Origin: Nitrospirillum sp034653275 | GTDB lineage: Bacteria; Pseudomonadota; Alphaproteobacteria; Azospirillales; Azospirillaceae | Assembly (NCBI RefSeq): GCF_034653275.1 | Contig: NZ_JAYEES010000003.1 | Span: 2,480,001-2,544,000 of the forward strand | Length of the DNA: 64,000 bases | Direction of reading: 5' to 3' | In this document: positions 8,792-17,354 of the stretch, one piece after another | How the letters are laid out: every line of letters starts with the position of its first letter | Numbering within the stretch: the first letter of the stretch is position 1 | The notes under the pieces: model-generated | The model's database searches: none | The model's input: only the letters and a program-made list of their open reading frames with translations | What the model was told of the DNA's origin: nothing | Made by a program: the position numbers and the translations under genes

Positions 8792-8822
8792 CCGGAAATT
8801 TCCGGCGGACACGGTCGTGTCC
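8792..8822. repeat. Adjacent perfect palindromes after nadK
   Basis: CCGGAAATTTCCGG (8792-8805) is a perfect 14-base palindrome. It is followed at once by the inverted repeat GGACACG-GT-CGTGTCC (8807-8822). They sit between the convergent nadK and amidohydrolase genes. There is no T-run, so they are not a classical terminator; a protein-binding site or structured 3' end is possible. Confidence 0.45.
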
Positions 8823-8864
8823 TGTAGAAATTTAAAGTACGGCGATGCGTCGTCGCGCCAGGTG

Positions 8865-9724
8865 CTACTCCGCCGCCAGGCGCCGGTCGCCCACGCGGGC
8901 CATGGCGAAGGCGTGGATGGCGCGCATCAGGTCCTCCAGGTCGTGGGACAGGCGCCAGTAGCCGTCGTGGCGCTCCAGCGTCTCCTCGTCCATATAGAGA
9001 CGCCGGTCGATCTCCAGCTGCAGGCTGTTGCGGCCCCGGGTGGGAATGCCGTAGCGCCGCACCAGCTCCACGCCCTTGTAGGGGTCGTTGTGCCGCACGC
9101 GGTAGCCCATGCCGCGCAGGGTGGCGGCCACGAAGCGGCTGAAGGACGGGTCGCAGCAGACGCCGTCGCGGTCACCCAGCACGAAGTCGGCACCGGCGTC
9201 GCCCGTGCCCAGGGTGGGCATGGAATGGCAATTGATGTGCCAGACCTGGCCGAAGCGGGCGTGCAGCCCGTCCAGCGCCGCCTTCAGCTGGGCATGGTAG
9301 GGACGCCAGTACCGCTCGATACGGGCCTGCACCTCCTTCACCGTCAGCTTGGCGGCGTACAGCGCCTCCCCGGGCGGCTGACGGTGCGCACCAGGCCCAT
9401 GCCGTGGCGGCTTTTCTCCGACGGGTTCAAGGGGCCGGGCCAGGGGTCGGCCAGGCAGGCGGGGTCGATATCATCCTCCGCCCGGTTCACATCGATGTAG
9501 CTGCGCGGGAACAGGGCCTGCAGCAGCGTGGCACCCAGGGCCGGCGCGCGGGCGAACAGCTCATCCACATGCGCGTCTTCCGACTGGCGCAGCAGCATCA
9601 GCGGACAGCGCGGGGTGAAGCCCAAGGGATAGGCGGAACCGCTGTGGGGCGAGTCATAGACGACGGGAACGGGCGTGCCTTCCGGATCGTGGCGCACCAG
9701 CACGTCGTCTATGATGAATTTCAT
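8865..9724 (-). pseudogene. N-formylglutamate amidohydrolase, interrupted by a one-base frameshift
   Basis: The N-terminal frame runs from ATG 9724 (after a GAGGG ribosome binding site) with PVVYDSPHSG, SEDAHVDELF and SYIDVNRAEDDIDP. The C-terminal frame carries VWHINCHSMPT and ends at 8865. Both match the N-formylglutamate amidohydrolase family, which hydrolyses N-formyl-L-glutamate in histidine breakdown or related formyl-amino-acid turnover. The frames join if one C is added to the C4 run at 9368-9371, giving the continuous reading SRPGEALYAAKLTV. No hut genes are adjacent. Either a broken gene or a sequencing error. Confidence 0.85.
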
Positions 9725-9909
9725 GCAACCCTCACAACCGCCGATGACGGCGGCAACAAAGCCAGCCGCCATAAGCTTTTACCATAGCGCAGGCTGGGGC
9801 ATCCCGTCCCTTTCCTTGACGCGTCGGACCCGTCACTATTGCTCAACCAGCCCAATACGGAAAAGGCGGCCATGGTTCCAAGGGGTTCGGACCCGACAGT
9901 CAGGGATGG

Positions 9910-10935
9910 ATGCTCGTGATGTGGGACCGGTTCAGCCAGCCCCCCGGTCCCACCGCGCCCGAGCCGCCGCTGGCCATGCCGGACCTGCGCGCCCACCGCA
10001 CGGGCAACACCGGCGTCCCCTATGTCTGGCGGTTCGAGGCCAAGGCCGAGGGCCCCCATGTCGCCATCGTCGCGCTGATGCATGGCAACGAGCCCTGCGG
10101 CGCGGTGGCCCTGGACCGGCTGCTGCGCCGGGGGCTGCGTCCGGCGCGCGGCATCTGGACCCTGGCCTTCGCCAATACGGACGCCGCGGCGGGCGGCCGC
10201 CTGTTCGGGCCGGCTGGACCGCCGGCGCGCTATCTGGATCGCGATATGAACCGCCTGTGGGCCGGCGTCCGGGCGGAGGTGCCCGCCGGCGGCCCGCCGC
10301 CGGTCCACCCCCAGGGGCGGGAACAGGCGCGCGTGGCGGCCATCGCCCCCTGGATCCTGACGGCGGACCTGTTGCTGGACCTGCATTCCATGCAGGTGCC
10401 GTCGCCCGCGCTGACCCTGTGCGGCCGCTCCCCCCGCGCCCGGGCCCTGGCGGTGGCCCTGGCCGATCCCGGTTGGGTGGTGGCGGATGACGGCCATGCC
10501 GACGGCATGCGCCTGATCGACCATCCCCGCTTCTCCGCCCCCGGCGGCAGCGCCGCCGCCATCCTGATGGAGTGCGGCCAGCACTCGGCCCCGGCCGCCG
10601 GCGTCCAGGCCTGGCGCGGCCTGATCCGCTTCCTGGCGCAGTCGGAAACCCTGGACGCCGCCACCGCCCGCACCCTGCTGGCGGAGGCCAACGCCCCCGC
10701 CACGCCGGCCAAGCCCATCGTGGTGGACGTGACCCACGTCATCCAGGCGGAAACCGATGAGTTCGCCTTCGTGAAGCAGTTCCAGGGGCTGGAGCGCGTC
10801 GCCGCCAGCGGCACCCTGCTGGCCCTGGATGGCAAGCGCGCCCTGCACACGCCCTACGACGACTGCGTGCTGGTCATGCCCACGCGCATGCCGCGCCGGG
10901 GGCAGACCACGGTGCGCCTGGGCCGGATTGTTTGA
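9910..10935 (+). CDS. Succinylglutamate desuccinylase/aspartoacylase family zinc hydrolase
   Basis: 341 residues. It has M14-type metal and substrate motifs: HGNEPCGA (zinc His and Glu), DMNRLW, DLHSMQ (zinc His) and ILMECGQH with the likely catalytic Glu. The family removes acyl groups from N-acyl amino acids, for example N-succinylglutamate or N-acetylaspartate; the exact substrate cannot be read from sequence. A C-terminal beta-rich domain follows, as in AspA/AstE. Its neighbour on the other strand, the N-formylglutamate amidohydrolase, also acts on N-acyl amino acids. ATG 9919 is an alternative start. Confidence 0.85.
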   Translation: MLVMWDRFSQPPGPTAPEPPLAMPDLRAHRTGNTGVPYVWRFEAKAEGPHVAIVALMHGNEPCGAVALDRLLRRGLRPARGIWTLAFANTDAAAGGRLFGPAGPPARYLDRDMNRLWAGVRAEVPAGGPPPVHPQGREQARVAAIAPWILTADLLLDLHSMQVPSPALTLCGRSPRARALAVALADPGWVVADDGHADGMRLIDHPRFSAPGGSAAAILMECGQHSAPAAGVQAWRGLIRFLAQSETLDAATARTLLAEANAPATPAKPIVVDVTHVIQAETDEFAFVKQFQGLERVAASGTLLALDGKRALHTPYDDCVLVMPTRMPRRGQTTVRLGRIV

Positions 10936-10956
10936 CCCGCGCCTAAGCGGTTCCCC

Positions 10957-12747
10957 TCACATGAACTGGGCGCGGTTCAGCAAATCATAGAAATTGCGCA
11001 GCACCGCGGCCTTTTCGGCCTCCGTCGCCAGGCCCTCGACAAACTTGGTGTCGAAATTGGGCTGGCGCAGATGGCTGATGATCTGGTCGCGCACGATGCG
11101 CCGCGCCTTCGGGCTGGCCAGCACCTCCGCCCCCGCGAACTGCACCAGGCGGGTGGCGCGCACCCGCAGGCTGGCGGAGGGATCGTCCAGCCGTTCGATC
11201 ACCCGGCCGTCGACGATGTAGGTCGCCACTAGGTCATCCAGGCGAGCGCCCAGCTTTTCGCCCATGTCACCCGGTAGGGCGTCGCCCTCGGTCACCAGGC
11301 GATAGAGGGCGGCGCTGGCCTCCATCTTCGGCTTCAGCGGCAGGGTGCGGTCCACCAGATCGTTCAGGCCGCCCACGCGGTTGGCGATCTCCAGGGCTTG
11401 GGCGGCGATGGCGGCACCGTCCTTGGCGCCCAGGTCCGACCGCGCCAGGCAGGCCAGATAAACCAGCCGCTCCGCCCCCGTGGGCAGCAGCTGCAGCACC
11501 GATTCCAACGCAAGCCGGCGACCCTCGGCCCCGCCCTGCTCGATGAAGCGGTGATAGCCCATCAACACCGCCTCGGCCATGGCCGGGCCGCCCAGCAGGC
11601 CGTCGGGCCGCATCAGGCGGGTGACCAGGTTGCGATACTTGGCGATCTGCTGCAGCGGCTCGCCGTGCGACAGGCGCTGGGTGCCCCGCACCTGGCGACG
11701 CAGGAAATCCAGCAGCACCACGCGGGTCTCATTGCCATGGGGGCCCGCCACCCAGCGGCTGATGGCCGCCGTGCAGGGCGGCGACATCTCGATCGCCTGG
11801 GGCTCGAAAGTGCCGCTGATCAGGTCGATCATGCGGTTCAGGGCCGTCATCAGGTCCGGCTGGCGGCCCAGCATGTCGCGCACCATGTCGGGCGCGCCCA
11901 GCACGTCGGCCAAGAGCTGGTCCAACAGGGCCGCGTCATCGGCCGGCAGGCTGTCGTCCGACGCCAGGTCGATCAGCAACTCCGCCTTGCCCAGCAGGCC
12001 GCGGATGTTCACCAGGTCGCGGCAGACGATGACCTTGCCCAGATAGGCGGCCTCTTCCGCCGCCACCGCCGGGCTGGCGGCCGTGGCCGTGCCCAGGATC
12101 TCGTCCACCTGGCGCATGGTGGCGGCGAAGCCGATCTCCTTGGGGTACGGCAGGGCGCGGTTGGCCACGGCCTTCTCCGCCCGCTGGCGCAATTCCTCCA
12201 ACACACCCAGGATGACATCGCGGCGGGCGCGGCTGTCCTCCCCCGTCTCCTTGCTCTGCAGGGTGGCGATGCGGCTGACGGCGTTGGGGACCAGCGCCTC
12301 GAAGTTCAGGACGCGCTTGGCCTCGCCGGCGTTGTGCAGCAATTCCGACGCGGTGACGCCCTTCTCATCCAGGTACTGGCGCAGCACGCGGGAGATCAGC
12401 ACCCGGCTGTCGAAGGCCAGGTACTCCTGCGGCACCTTGCAATAGTGCGCCTCCTCCACCGGGACCGGGGCGATGGGGCGCTTGGGCTCCTGCCGATATT
12501 CGGTGTGGATGATGGTGTCGACGGTTTCACCGCCACGACCGGGGCGCACGAATTCACGGATGATGCGCACGCCGGTGCGGTTGGGCAGGATGCGCGCGGC
12601 CAACGCCCGGGCATCCTCCTCCTTGCGGCAAATCTGCTCGGTGATCCAGTGATCGTCCTTCAGGTATTGCACCTCGAAGGAGACGCCACGCGGCTCACTC
12701 AACGGCGGCGGCTTGTCCGCCTTGTCCTGCAGCAATCCCAAGACCAT
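10957..12747 (-). CDS. Conserved hypothetical protein, 596 residues
   Basis: I do not recognise this family. It starts with a short domain rich in charged residues (FEVQYLKDDHWITEQIC and EEDARALAARIL, residues about 25-55) suggesting a small alpha/beta module. A long, mostly helical body follows, with repeated Leu/Ala-rich helices and no signal peptide or membrane segment. That makes it a cytoplasmic helical-repeat candidate. It converges with the AstE/AspA-type gene with only 21 bases between the stops. The uninterrupted 1.8-kb frame with alphaproteobacterial codon usage supports a real gene. Confidence 0.7.
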   Translation of the reverse strand: MVLGLLQDKADKPPPLSEPRGVSFEVQYLKDDHWITEQICRKEEDARALAARILPNRTGVRIIREFVRPGRGGETVDTIIHTEYRQEPKRPIAPVPVEEAHYCKVPQEYLAFDSRVLISRVLRQYLDEKGVTASELLHNAGEAKRVLNFEALVPNAVSRIATLQSKETGEDSRARRDVILGVLEELRQRAEKAVANRALPYPKEIGFAATMRQVDEILGTATAASPAVAAEEAAYLGKVIVCRDLVNIRGLLGKAELLIDLASDDSLPADDAALLDQLLADVLGAPDMVRDMLGRQPDLMTALNRMIDLISGTFEPQAIEMSPPCTAAISRWVAGPHGNETRVVLLDFLRRQVRGTQRLSHGEPLQQIAKYRNLVTRLMRPDGLLGGPAMAEAVLMGYHRFIEQGGAEGRRLALESVLQLLPTGAERLVYLACLARSDLGAKDGAAIAAQALEIANRVGGLNDLVDRTLPLKPKMEASAALYRLVTEGDALPGDMGEKLGARLDDLVATYIVDGRVIERLDDPSASLRVRATRLVQFAGAEVLASPKARRIVRDQIISHLRQPNFDTKFVEGLATEAEKAAVLRNFYDLLNRAQFM

Positions 12748-12969
12748 AGCCCGCCCCGACCGGCAATAGCGCCTGCGGGACGGAGAAGCCCCTTCCCCGT
12801 CCGCGCCAGGCCATCCTCCGGCCCGTTGGCAGCCCCGCCCCCTAAGCCGAACGCACCACCGATGTATGGATGCTGCCTAAAGGGTGACGCCGCCCAAGTG
12901 GGTAGTCAACCGAATGATGTATGTCCAGCGGAGGAGGTATTCGCTTTTTTACCCCAATTGAACAGGACA

Positions 12970-13461
12970 TTAACGCTCAGGCTTGCCCTTCGTCCAGGTG
13001 GGGTTGGCATTGAACAGCGGCACGGTGGAAATGGCCATCTTGGCCGACGCGTCCTTCACCTGGCGGCTATAGACGACGTAGATCAGGGTGTCGTTGGCGC
13101 GGTCATAGATGCGCCGGACGGCGATGGACTTGAAGATCAGGCTCTTGCGCTCGGAAAACACCTCCTCGCCATGCTTGGAGGTGTCGATCTTGCCGATGAC
13201 GACGGGACCCGTCTGCCGGCAGGAGATGGAGGTGTTGGACGGATCCTCGAACCAGTTGCCCTTGCGCAGCCGGTCGATGACGCTGCGCGAGAAGCTGACG
13301 ATGTGGCAGGTCACGCCCTGGATGTCCGGGTCGGGCACCGCCTCCACCGTCAGTTCGTTGCCCGTCCAATCGTTGCTGAACGATCCCACCTCGTCGGCGC
13401 GGGCGGTCCCCGCCGCCAAGCCGGCGAGCGTGAGGGCGGCGGCGAGCAGCAGGCGCCTCAA
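12970..13461 (-). CDS. creA: CreA family exported protein
   Basis: 163 residues with an N-terminal signal peptide (MRRLLLAAALTLAGLAAGTARA). The body matches the CreA family: EVGSFSNDWTGNELTVEAV, DIQGVTCHIVSF and LIYVVYSR. The function is unknown; the E. coli name reflects only its position near creBC. The start codon is TTG (complement of 13459-13461). It overlaps the stop of the upstream gene as TTGA, and the signal peptide right after it supports this start. Translation is probably coupled to the HRDC-like gene. Confidence 0.85.
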   Translation of the reverse strand: MRRLLLAAALTLAGLAAGTARADEVGSFSNDWTGNELTVEAVPDPDIQGVTCHIVSFSRSVIDRLRKGNWFEDPSNTSISCRQTGPVVIGKIDTSKHGEEVFSERKSLIFKSIAVRRIYDRANDTLIYVVYSRQVKDASAKMAISTVPLFNANPTWTKGKPER

Positions 13462-13874
13462 TTGGTGAGATCTTCCATGGTCTGGCGGACGATCTGCACG
13501 ATCTGGCCGCCGCGGCCGGCCACGTCGAAGCCCGCAGCACTGCTGATGACCGACAGCTCGATCTCCGTCGTCGGGGCGTACCGGGCGATCTCCGCCACCA
13601 CGACGTTGGACAGGACCTCTTCCTTGTCCACGCCCAGCGATTTGGCGACCTCGGTCCGCCAGCTGTTGATGGCGGAGATGATGGCCGATTCGATCTGGGC
13701 GGTTTCCTCCTTGCGGCGCAGGTCCCGGTATTGAACAAGCACACGCCAGGCGCCATCGGCGTAGGCGGTGTCGATGCGCGAAACCTCCACCGTTCGCAGG
13801 AACGAGGCCAGGCGGGTCTCGTCCTCGTCATGCGCGGCGTCACGGATGGAGAAGGTGCGGATTTCCAAGGTCAT
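13458..13874 (-). CDS. HRDC-domain-like small protein
   Basis: 138 residues. The central part (INSWRTEVAKSLGVDKEEVL, then IARYAPTTEIEL) resembles the helical HRDC domain found at the end of RecQ helicases and RNase D. The N-terminal about 60 residues form a beta-rich segment I do not recognise. There is no helicase or nuclease domain, so this is a free-standing module. It overlaps creA by one codon, so the two are co-expressed. The role is unknown. Confidence 0.6.
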   Translation of the reverse strand: MTLEIRTFSIRDAAHDEDETRLASFLRTVEVSRIDTAYADGAWRVLVQYRDLRRKEETAQIESAIISAINSWRTEVAKSLGVDKEEVLSNVVVAEIARYAPTTEIELSVISSAAGFDVAGRGGQIVQIVRQTMEDLTN

Positions 13875-14152
13875 GCGCTGTCCCGGTCAGAGGGCCCGGA
13901 GGGTCCGCCCGGCACCGGGCCGGGGGCCACATCCATGGATATCCGGCAATATAACCGAGGCAGGGGCGCTTGACAGGGGGGCTAAGGCTCCGCCGCGGTG
14001 GTTTTTCGGGGTGGGTTTGCGGATTTTCGCCTCGCGCGCGCCCGTGGATTTCACTATCACCAGCGCGATCGTTCGCCGGCCGACGGGTCCCACATGCCCT
14101 GGCATCCCGACGAGCGGCCCCCTTTCGCCGACGCTGCCAAGGAAAACGACCC

Positions 14153-14470
14153 ATGCCCACGATCCACGTTATCGATGCCGATGGCGCGGAGCACGTCATC
14201 GAGGGGGATGTGAAGGCCTCCGTGATGGAAAACCTGTGCGACCACGACCTGCCGCTGGACGCCGACTGCGGTGGTTCATGCGCCTGCGCCACCTGCCACG
14301 TCCTGGTCGACGCCGACTGGGCGGCCCGCCTGCCCGAGCCCAGCCTGGATGAACAGGCCCTGCTGGAGGAGGAACCGACCTACCAACCCGGCCGGTCGCG
14401 CCTGTGCTGCCAGATCGACTTCAAGCCCGAGTTGGACGGCCTGCGCCTGACCTTGCTTCCGCGCGGCTGA
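14153..14470 (+). CDS. fdx: [2Fe-2S] ferredoxin, adrenodoxin type
   Basis: 105 residues from ATG 14153, preceded by AAGGAAA as ribosome binding site. Cluster ligands follow the C-x5-C-x2-C pattern (Cys39, Cys45, Cys48 in DADCGGSCACATCHV) plus a distal Cys at 85/86 (SRLCCQID). It is an adrenodoxin/putidaredoxin-type electron carrier in the cytoplasm. There is no hsc/isc operon nearby, so it may serve a P450, hydroxylase or other redox partner rather than cluster assembly. It is followed by a strong bidirectional terminator. Confidence 0.93.
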   Translation: MPTIHVIDADGAEHVIEGDVKASVMENLCDHDLPLDADCGGSCACATCHVLVDADWAARLPEPSLDEQALLEEEPTYQPGRSRLCCQIDFKPELDGLRLTLLPRG

Positions 14471-14491
14471 GGCCGGTGACCGCGTAATAAA

Positions 14492-14523
14492 AAGGGCGCT
14501 GGTGATGCCTCACCAGCGCCCTT
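14492..14523. terminator. Bidirectional rho-independent terminator between fdx and sapC
   Basis: Perfect 14-bp stem (AAGGGCGCTGGTGA and its complement) with loop TGCC, between two convergent genes. On the minus strand it is followed by TTTTTATTA, a good U-tract for the SapC gene; on the plus strand the tail is only TT. Confidence 0.9.
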
Positions 14524-14547
14524 CGCAGTCATGGGGTAAAGCCGGCG

Positions 14548-15315
14548 TCAGGCCTTCTGGGACAGCACCCGCTCCGATGCCAGTTCCGCCAGGACGCTCC
14601 AGCGGGACAGCGAGATGAAGTGCGAGAAGACCAGGCCCAGGTAGCCGCGCTTGCGCCAGTCCAGGAACACGTCGTCCGGCAGCTCGTTGAACTTCTTCTC
14701 ATCGATGATGGTGAAGCCCGTGAGGGTCATGCGGCTGTTGTCGTGCGACAGCGTCAGGTCCAGGCGCTGTTCCACCAGCAGGCCGCGGTCGTGCAGTTCC
14801 TTGCAGAAGGCGCTGGTCGCGACGGCGGACTGGTTGAAGGTGGCGCAGAAATTCAGGGCGTCGTTACCGGCGGCGCCGGCCTTGTCACCCTCGAACAGGG
14901 GGACGTCGCCGTCCGGACCCACCAGGTTGGCATCCTCTTCCAGGCACAGCACCAGGCGCTCACGGTCCGGCGTCTCCATCATCAGGAAGGGGTAGCGGCG
15001 GACATAGGCCGGGATCGGGGTGTTCTTGCGCCAGGCGCCCTCGCCGTCCACGAACAGGTTCTCGTCCGGGCGCACGCCGGTCAGCACCACCGCGGCCGGG
15101 TTGTTGCCCAGGGTGAAGACGATGGGATAGTGGCCGTTGAGGGAGATGAACTCCTCGCCCACGATCGGAATGGCATTGGCGTTGGCGGCGTAAGAGAACG
15201 TCCGCTGCTGCTTCAGCTTCCAGTCCCCGTGACGGTTGATATCGACGGGAACGGGCTCCCGGTAGAACGGAGGCATCTGGCCGGCTTCGGAATTGGCGGC
15301 GGCGGCGTCGGTCAT
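14548..15315 (-). CDS. SapC family protein
   Basis: 255 residues from ATG 15315. It matches the SapC family: FYREPVPVDINRHGDWKL, YPIVFTLG, YVRRYPFLMME and a C-terminal LDWRKRGYLGLVFSHFISL. SapC was named from the Campylobacter S-layer region. In alphaproteobacteria the family often lies near TonB receptors or oxygenases and its function is not settled. No signal peptide is visible. The frame extends upstream but that part lacks SapC similarity. Confidence 0.85.
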   Translation of the reverse strand: MTDAAAANSEAGQMPPFYREPVPVDINRHGDWKLKQQRTFSYAANANAIPIVGEEFISLNGHYPIVFTLGNNPAAVVLTGVRPDENLFVDGEGAWRKNTPIPAYVRRYPFLMMETPDRERLVLCLEEDANLVGPDGDVPLFEGDKAGAAGNDALNFCATFNQSAVATSAFCKELHDRGLLVEQRLDLTLSHDNSRMTLTGFTIIDEKKFNELPDDVFLDWRKRGYLGLVFSHFISLSRWSVLAELASERVLSQKA

Positions 15316-15502
15316 GGCAAAAGGTCCTGGTTTACCGGTTAAATTCAAACTGACCGGGAGCTGGACCCAGATGTGCGCGCCCTCTCCCCCGACAGGATGG
15401 GCTCTGGAGTGCCGGAATTGTATGCGTGAGTCAACAGCCCCGCGACCCAGCCATGACTTGCACGCGTGACGAACTGTGACATGCCGGCCCCGCGACAGGC
15501 CG

Positions 15503-15868
15503 TCAGCGGTTGCGCAACGTGGCCTTCTTGCGCTGGGGGCCCACCTCTTGCTCACCCAGCCAGATGACCAGCGTGGCGGCGCCGGAGATGATCTGCAGCA
15601 CCTTCTCGGCCTTGGCCGGCATCCGGATCTTGCGCGTCATGCAGTAATTGACCAGCGCCGCGGCCACCTCCATCTCAGCGAAGGTGGCCTCGTGCATCTT
15701 GCCGTAATCATCCTCGATGGGAAGCTGCACGGTGACGGGCGGCCCCTCGACGATGACGGGATCCTTCACCATGCCCACGGGCAGCTTGCGATTGAGCCGC
15801 CCCGTGAATTCCACGATCGCCGTCATCAGCTCCCGTTCGGTGAAGCTGATCGCGCGCAGCTCCTGCAT
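15503..15868 (-). CDS. Conserved hypothetical protein, 121 residues
   Basis: From ATG 15868: MQELRAISFTERELMTAIVE, then VTVQLPIEDDYGKMHEATFA and a helical segment AALVNYCMTRKIRMPAKAEK. It looks like a small soluble alpha/beta protein; I do not recognise the family. An upstream in-frame ATG (15967) would add a hydrophobic stretch but lacks a ribosome binding site and is less likely. It lies 187 bases upstream of SapC on the same strand. Confidence 0.6.
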   Translation of the reverse strand: MQELRAISFTERELMTAIVEFTGRLNRKLPVGMVKDPVIVEGPPVTVQLPIEDDYGKMHEATFAEMEVAAALVNYCMTRKIRMPAKAEKVLQIISGAATLVIWLGEQEVGPQRKKATLRNR

Positions 15869-15983
15869 GCCCCGTCCCCTTGGATACCCCCGCCCCTGAT
15901 TGGGGCAGGCGGCATCATATAGGGGGGCCACCGCCCAAGTCACCCCCACCGTAAGGATCATAATCATCCTGATTCACAACGAA

Positions 15984-16017
15984 AAAGGCCGGCCGCCCCA
16001 GCGGGGCGCCGGCCTTT
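15984..16017. terminator. Terminator of the leucine-dehydrogenase gene
   Basis: Hairpin of AAAGGCCGGC plus GCCCC pairing with GGGGC plus GCCGGCCTTT, with one bulged C and an AGC loop. On the minus strand it is followed by TTTTTCG, directly downstream of the gene ending at 16039. Confidence 0.9.
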
Positions 16018-16038
16018 CCCGTCGTGGTCCTGGAAACG

Positions 16039-17106
16039 TCAGGCGACCTTGGCCATGTCCTTGGCGCGGCCGGCGGCCAGGCGTTCCCGCGCCATCTGGT
16101 CCGCCACCTCGTTGGTGGGGCGGTCCTCGGCGTCGGCGCGGCGGAAGATGTCCGCCAGCGTGCCGTGGATGGCCTCCACCTTCGCCAGGATGGCCTCCTT
16201 GCTGTAGGTGCCGCCCACCTCGCCCGCGACGTTGATGATGCCGCCGCCGTTGATGACATAGTCGGGGGCGTACAGCACGCCCAGGGTCCGCAGCTGCCGG
16301 CCGATGGCGTCCACCGCCAACTGGTTGTTCGCGCCGCCGGCCACCACCTTGGCCTTCAGCTGCGGCAGCGACTGCTCATTGAGCACGCCGCCCAGGGCGC
16401 AGGGGGCGAACACGTCCACGTCCTGGGCATGGATGACCGAGGGGTCCACGGCGACGGCGCCGTGGCGGTCGACCACCCGCTTCACCTGGTCGGCGAAGAT
16501 GTCGCTGACGGTCAGGATGGCGCCGTCATCAGCCAGGCGCTGGCACAGGTGGCTGCCGACATTGCCCAGGCCCTGCACGGCCACGCGCACACCCTTCAGG
16601 CTGTCGGTCCCCAGGCGGTGCCGCACGGCGGCCTTGATGCCCAGGTAGACACCGTAGGCGGTGAAGGGCGACGGATCACCGCTGGCGGCGGCGCCGTGGT
16701 TCAGGCCGGCCACGTGCCTGGTTTCGCGGCCCATGACCTGCACGTCGGCCACGGTGATGCCCACGTCCTCCGCCGCGATGTAGCGGCCGCCCAGGCTCTC
16801 GACCATGCGGCCGAAGGCGCGGAACAGCGCGTCGGACTTGGCGGTCTTGGGATCGCCGATCAGCACCGACTTGCCACCACCCAGCGGCAGGCCGGCCATG
16901 ACGTTCTTGTAGCTCATGCCGCGCGACAGCCGCAGGACGTCCTTCACGGCGTCGGCCTCGGTCGCGTACGGCCACATGCGGCAGCCGCCGCAGGCGGGCC
17001 CCATGGTGGTGTCGTGGACGGCGATGATGGCCTTGAGGCCACTCTCCGGGTCACGGCCGAACAGGACCAGCTCGTGATTGTCGAAATCCGGAGCGTCGAA
17101 CAGCAT
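16039..17106 (-). CDS. Leucine/valine/phenylalanine dehydrogenase family enzyme
   Basis: 355 residues from ATG 17106, with AGGAGAG as ribosome binding site. It is an NAD-dependent amino-acid dehydrogenase of the Glu/Leu/Phe/Val family, deaminating branched-chain or aromatic amino acids to 2-oxo acids. Seen: the substrate loop GPACGGCRMWPY, the catalytic-lysine region LPLGGGKSVLIGDP, the Rossmann motif VQGLGNVGSHL, and ANNQLA with DYVINGGGIINVAGE. The short length fits leucine dehydrogenase better than glutamate dehydrogenase; substrate choice is inferred. It is monocistronic with its own terminator. The 248-base upstream gap holds its promoter, though I see no clear element there. Confidence 0.9.
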   Translation of the reverse strand: MLFDAPDFDNHELVLFGRDPESGLKAIIAVHDTTMGPACGGCRMWPYATEADAVKDVLRLSRGMSYKNVMAGLPLGGGKSVLIGDPKTAKSDALFRAFGRMVESLGGRYIAAEDVGITVADVQVMGRETRHVAGLNHGAAASGDPSPFTAYGVYLGIKAAVRHRLGTDSLKGVRVAVQGLGNVGSHLCQRLADDGAILTVSDIFADQVKRVVDRHGAVAVDPSVIHAQDVDVFAPCALGGVLNEQSLPQLKAKVVAGGANNQLAVDAIGRQLRTLGVLYAPDYVINGGGIINVAGEVGGTYSKEAILAKVEAIHGTLADIFRRADAEDRPTNEVADQMARERLAAGRAKDMAKVA

Positions 17107-17354
17107 GGGGGCACTCTCCTGCCTGGGGCCCGGAACCATGGCGCCGGGCCGGTGATCCGGCCCACGGGCGCATGCGGCGGGGGCGGAACTGTCTGCAGGA
17201 CGAAGCTTAGGGGCGGGGCCTGGGCCGGTCGATTTCGTTGTTTTATTGCGCGGCGCAGCTTTGGCGAACACTCGGGCATCCGCCGTGCAATGTCCTGTCG
17301 CGCGGCTCCGCCGGCGATGGAAATATGCCCGGAATCGGACCCGGGAAAAATTTA

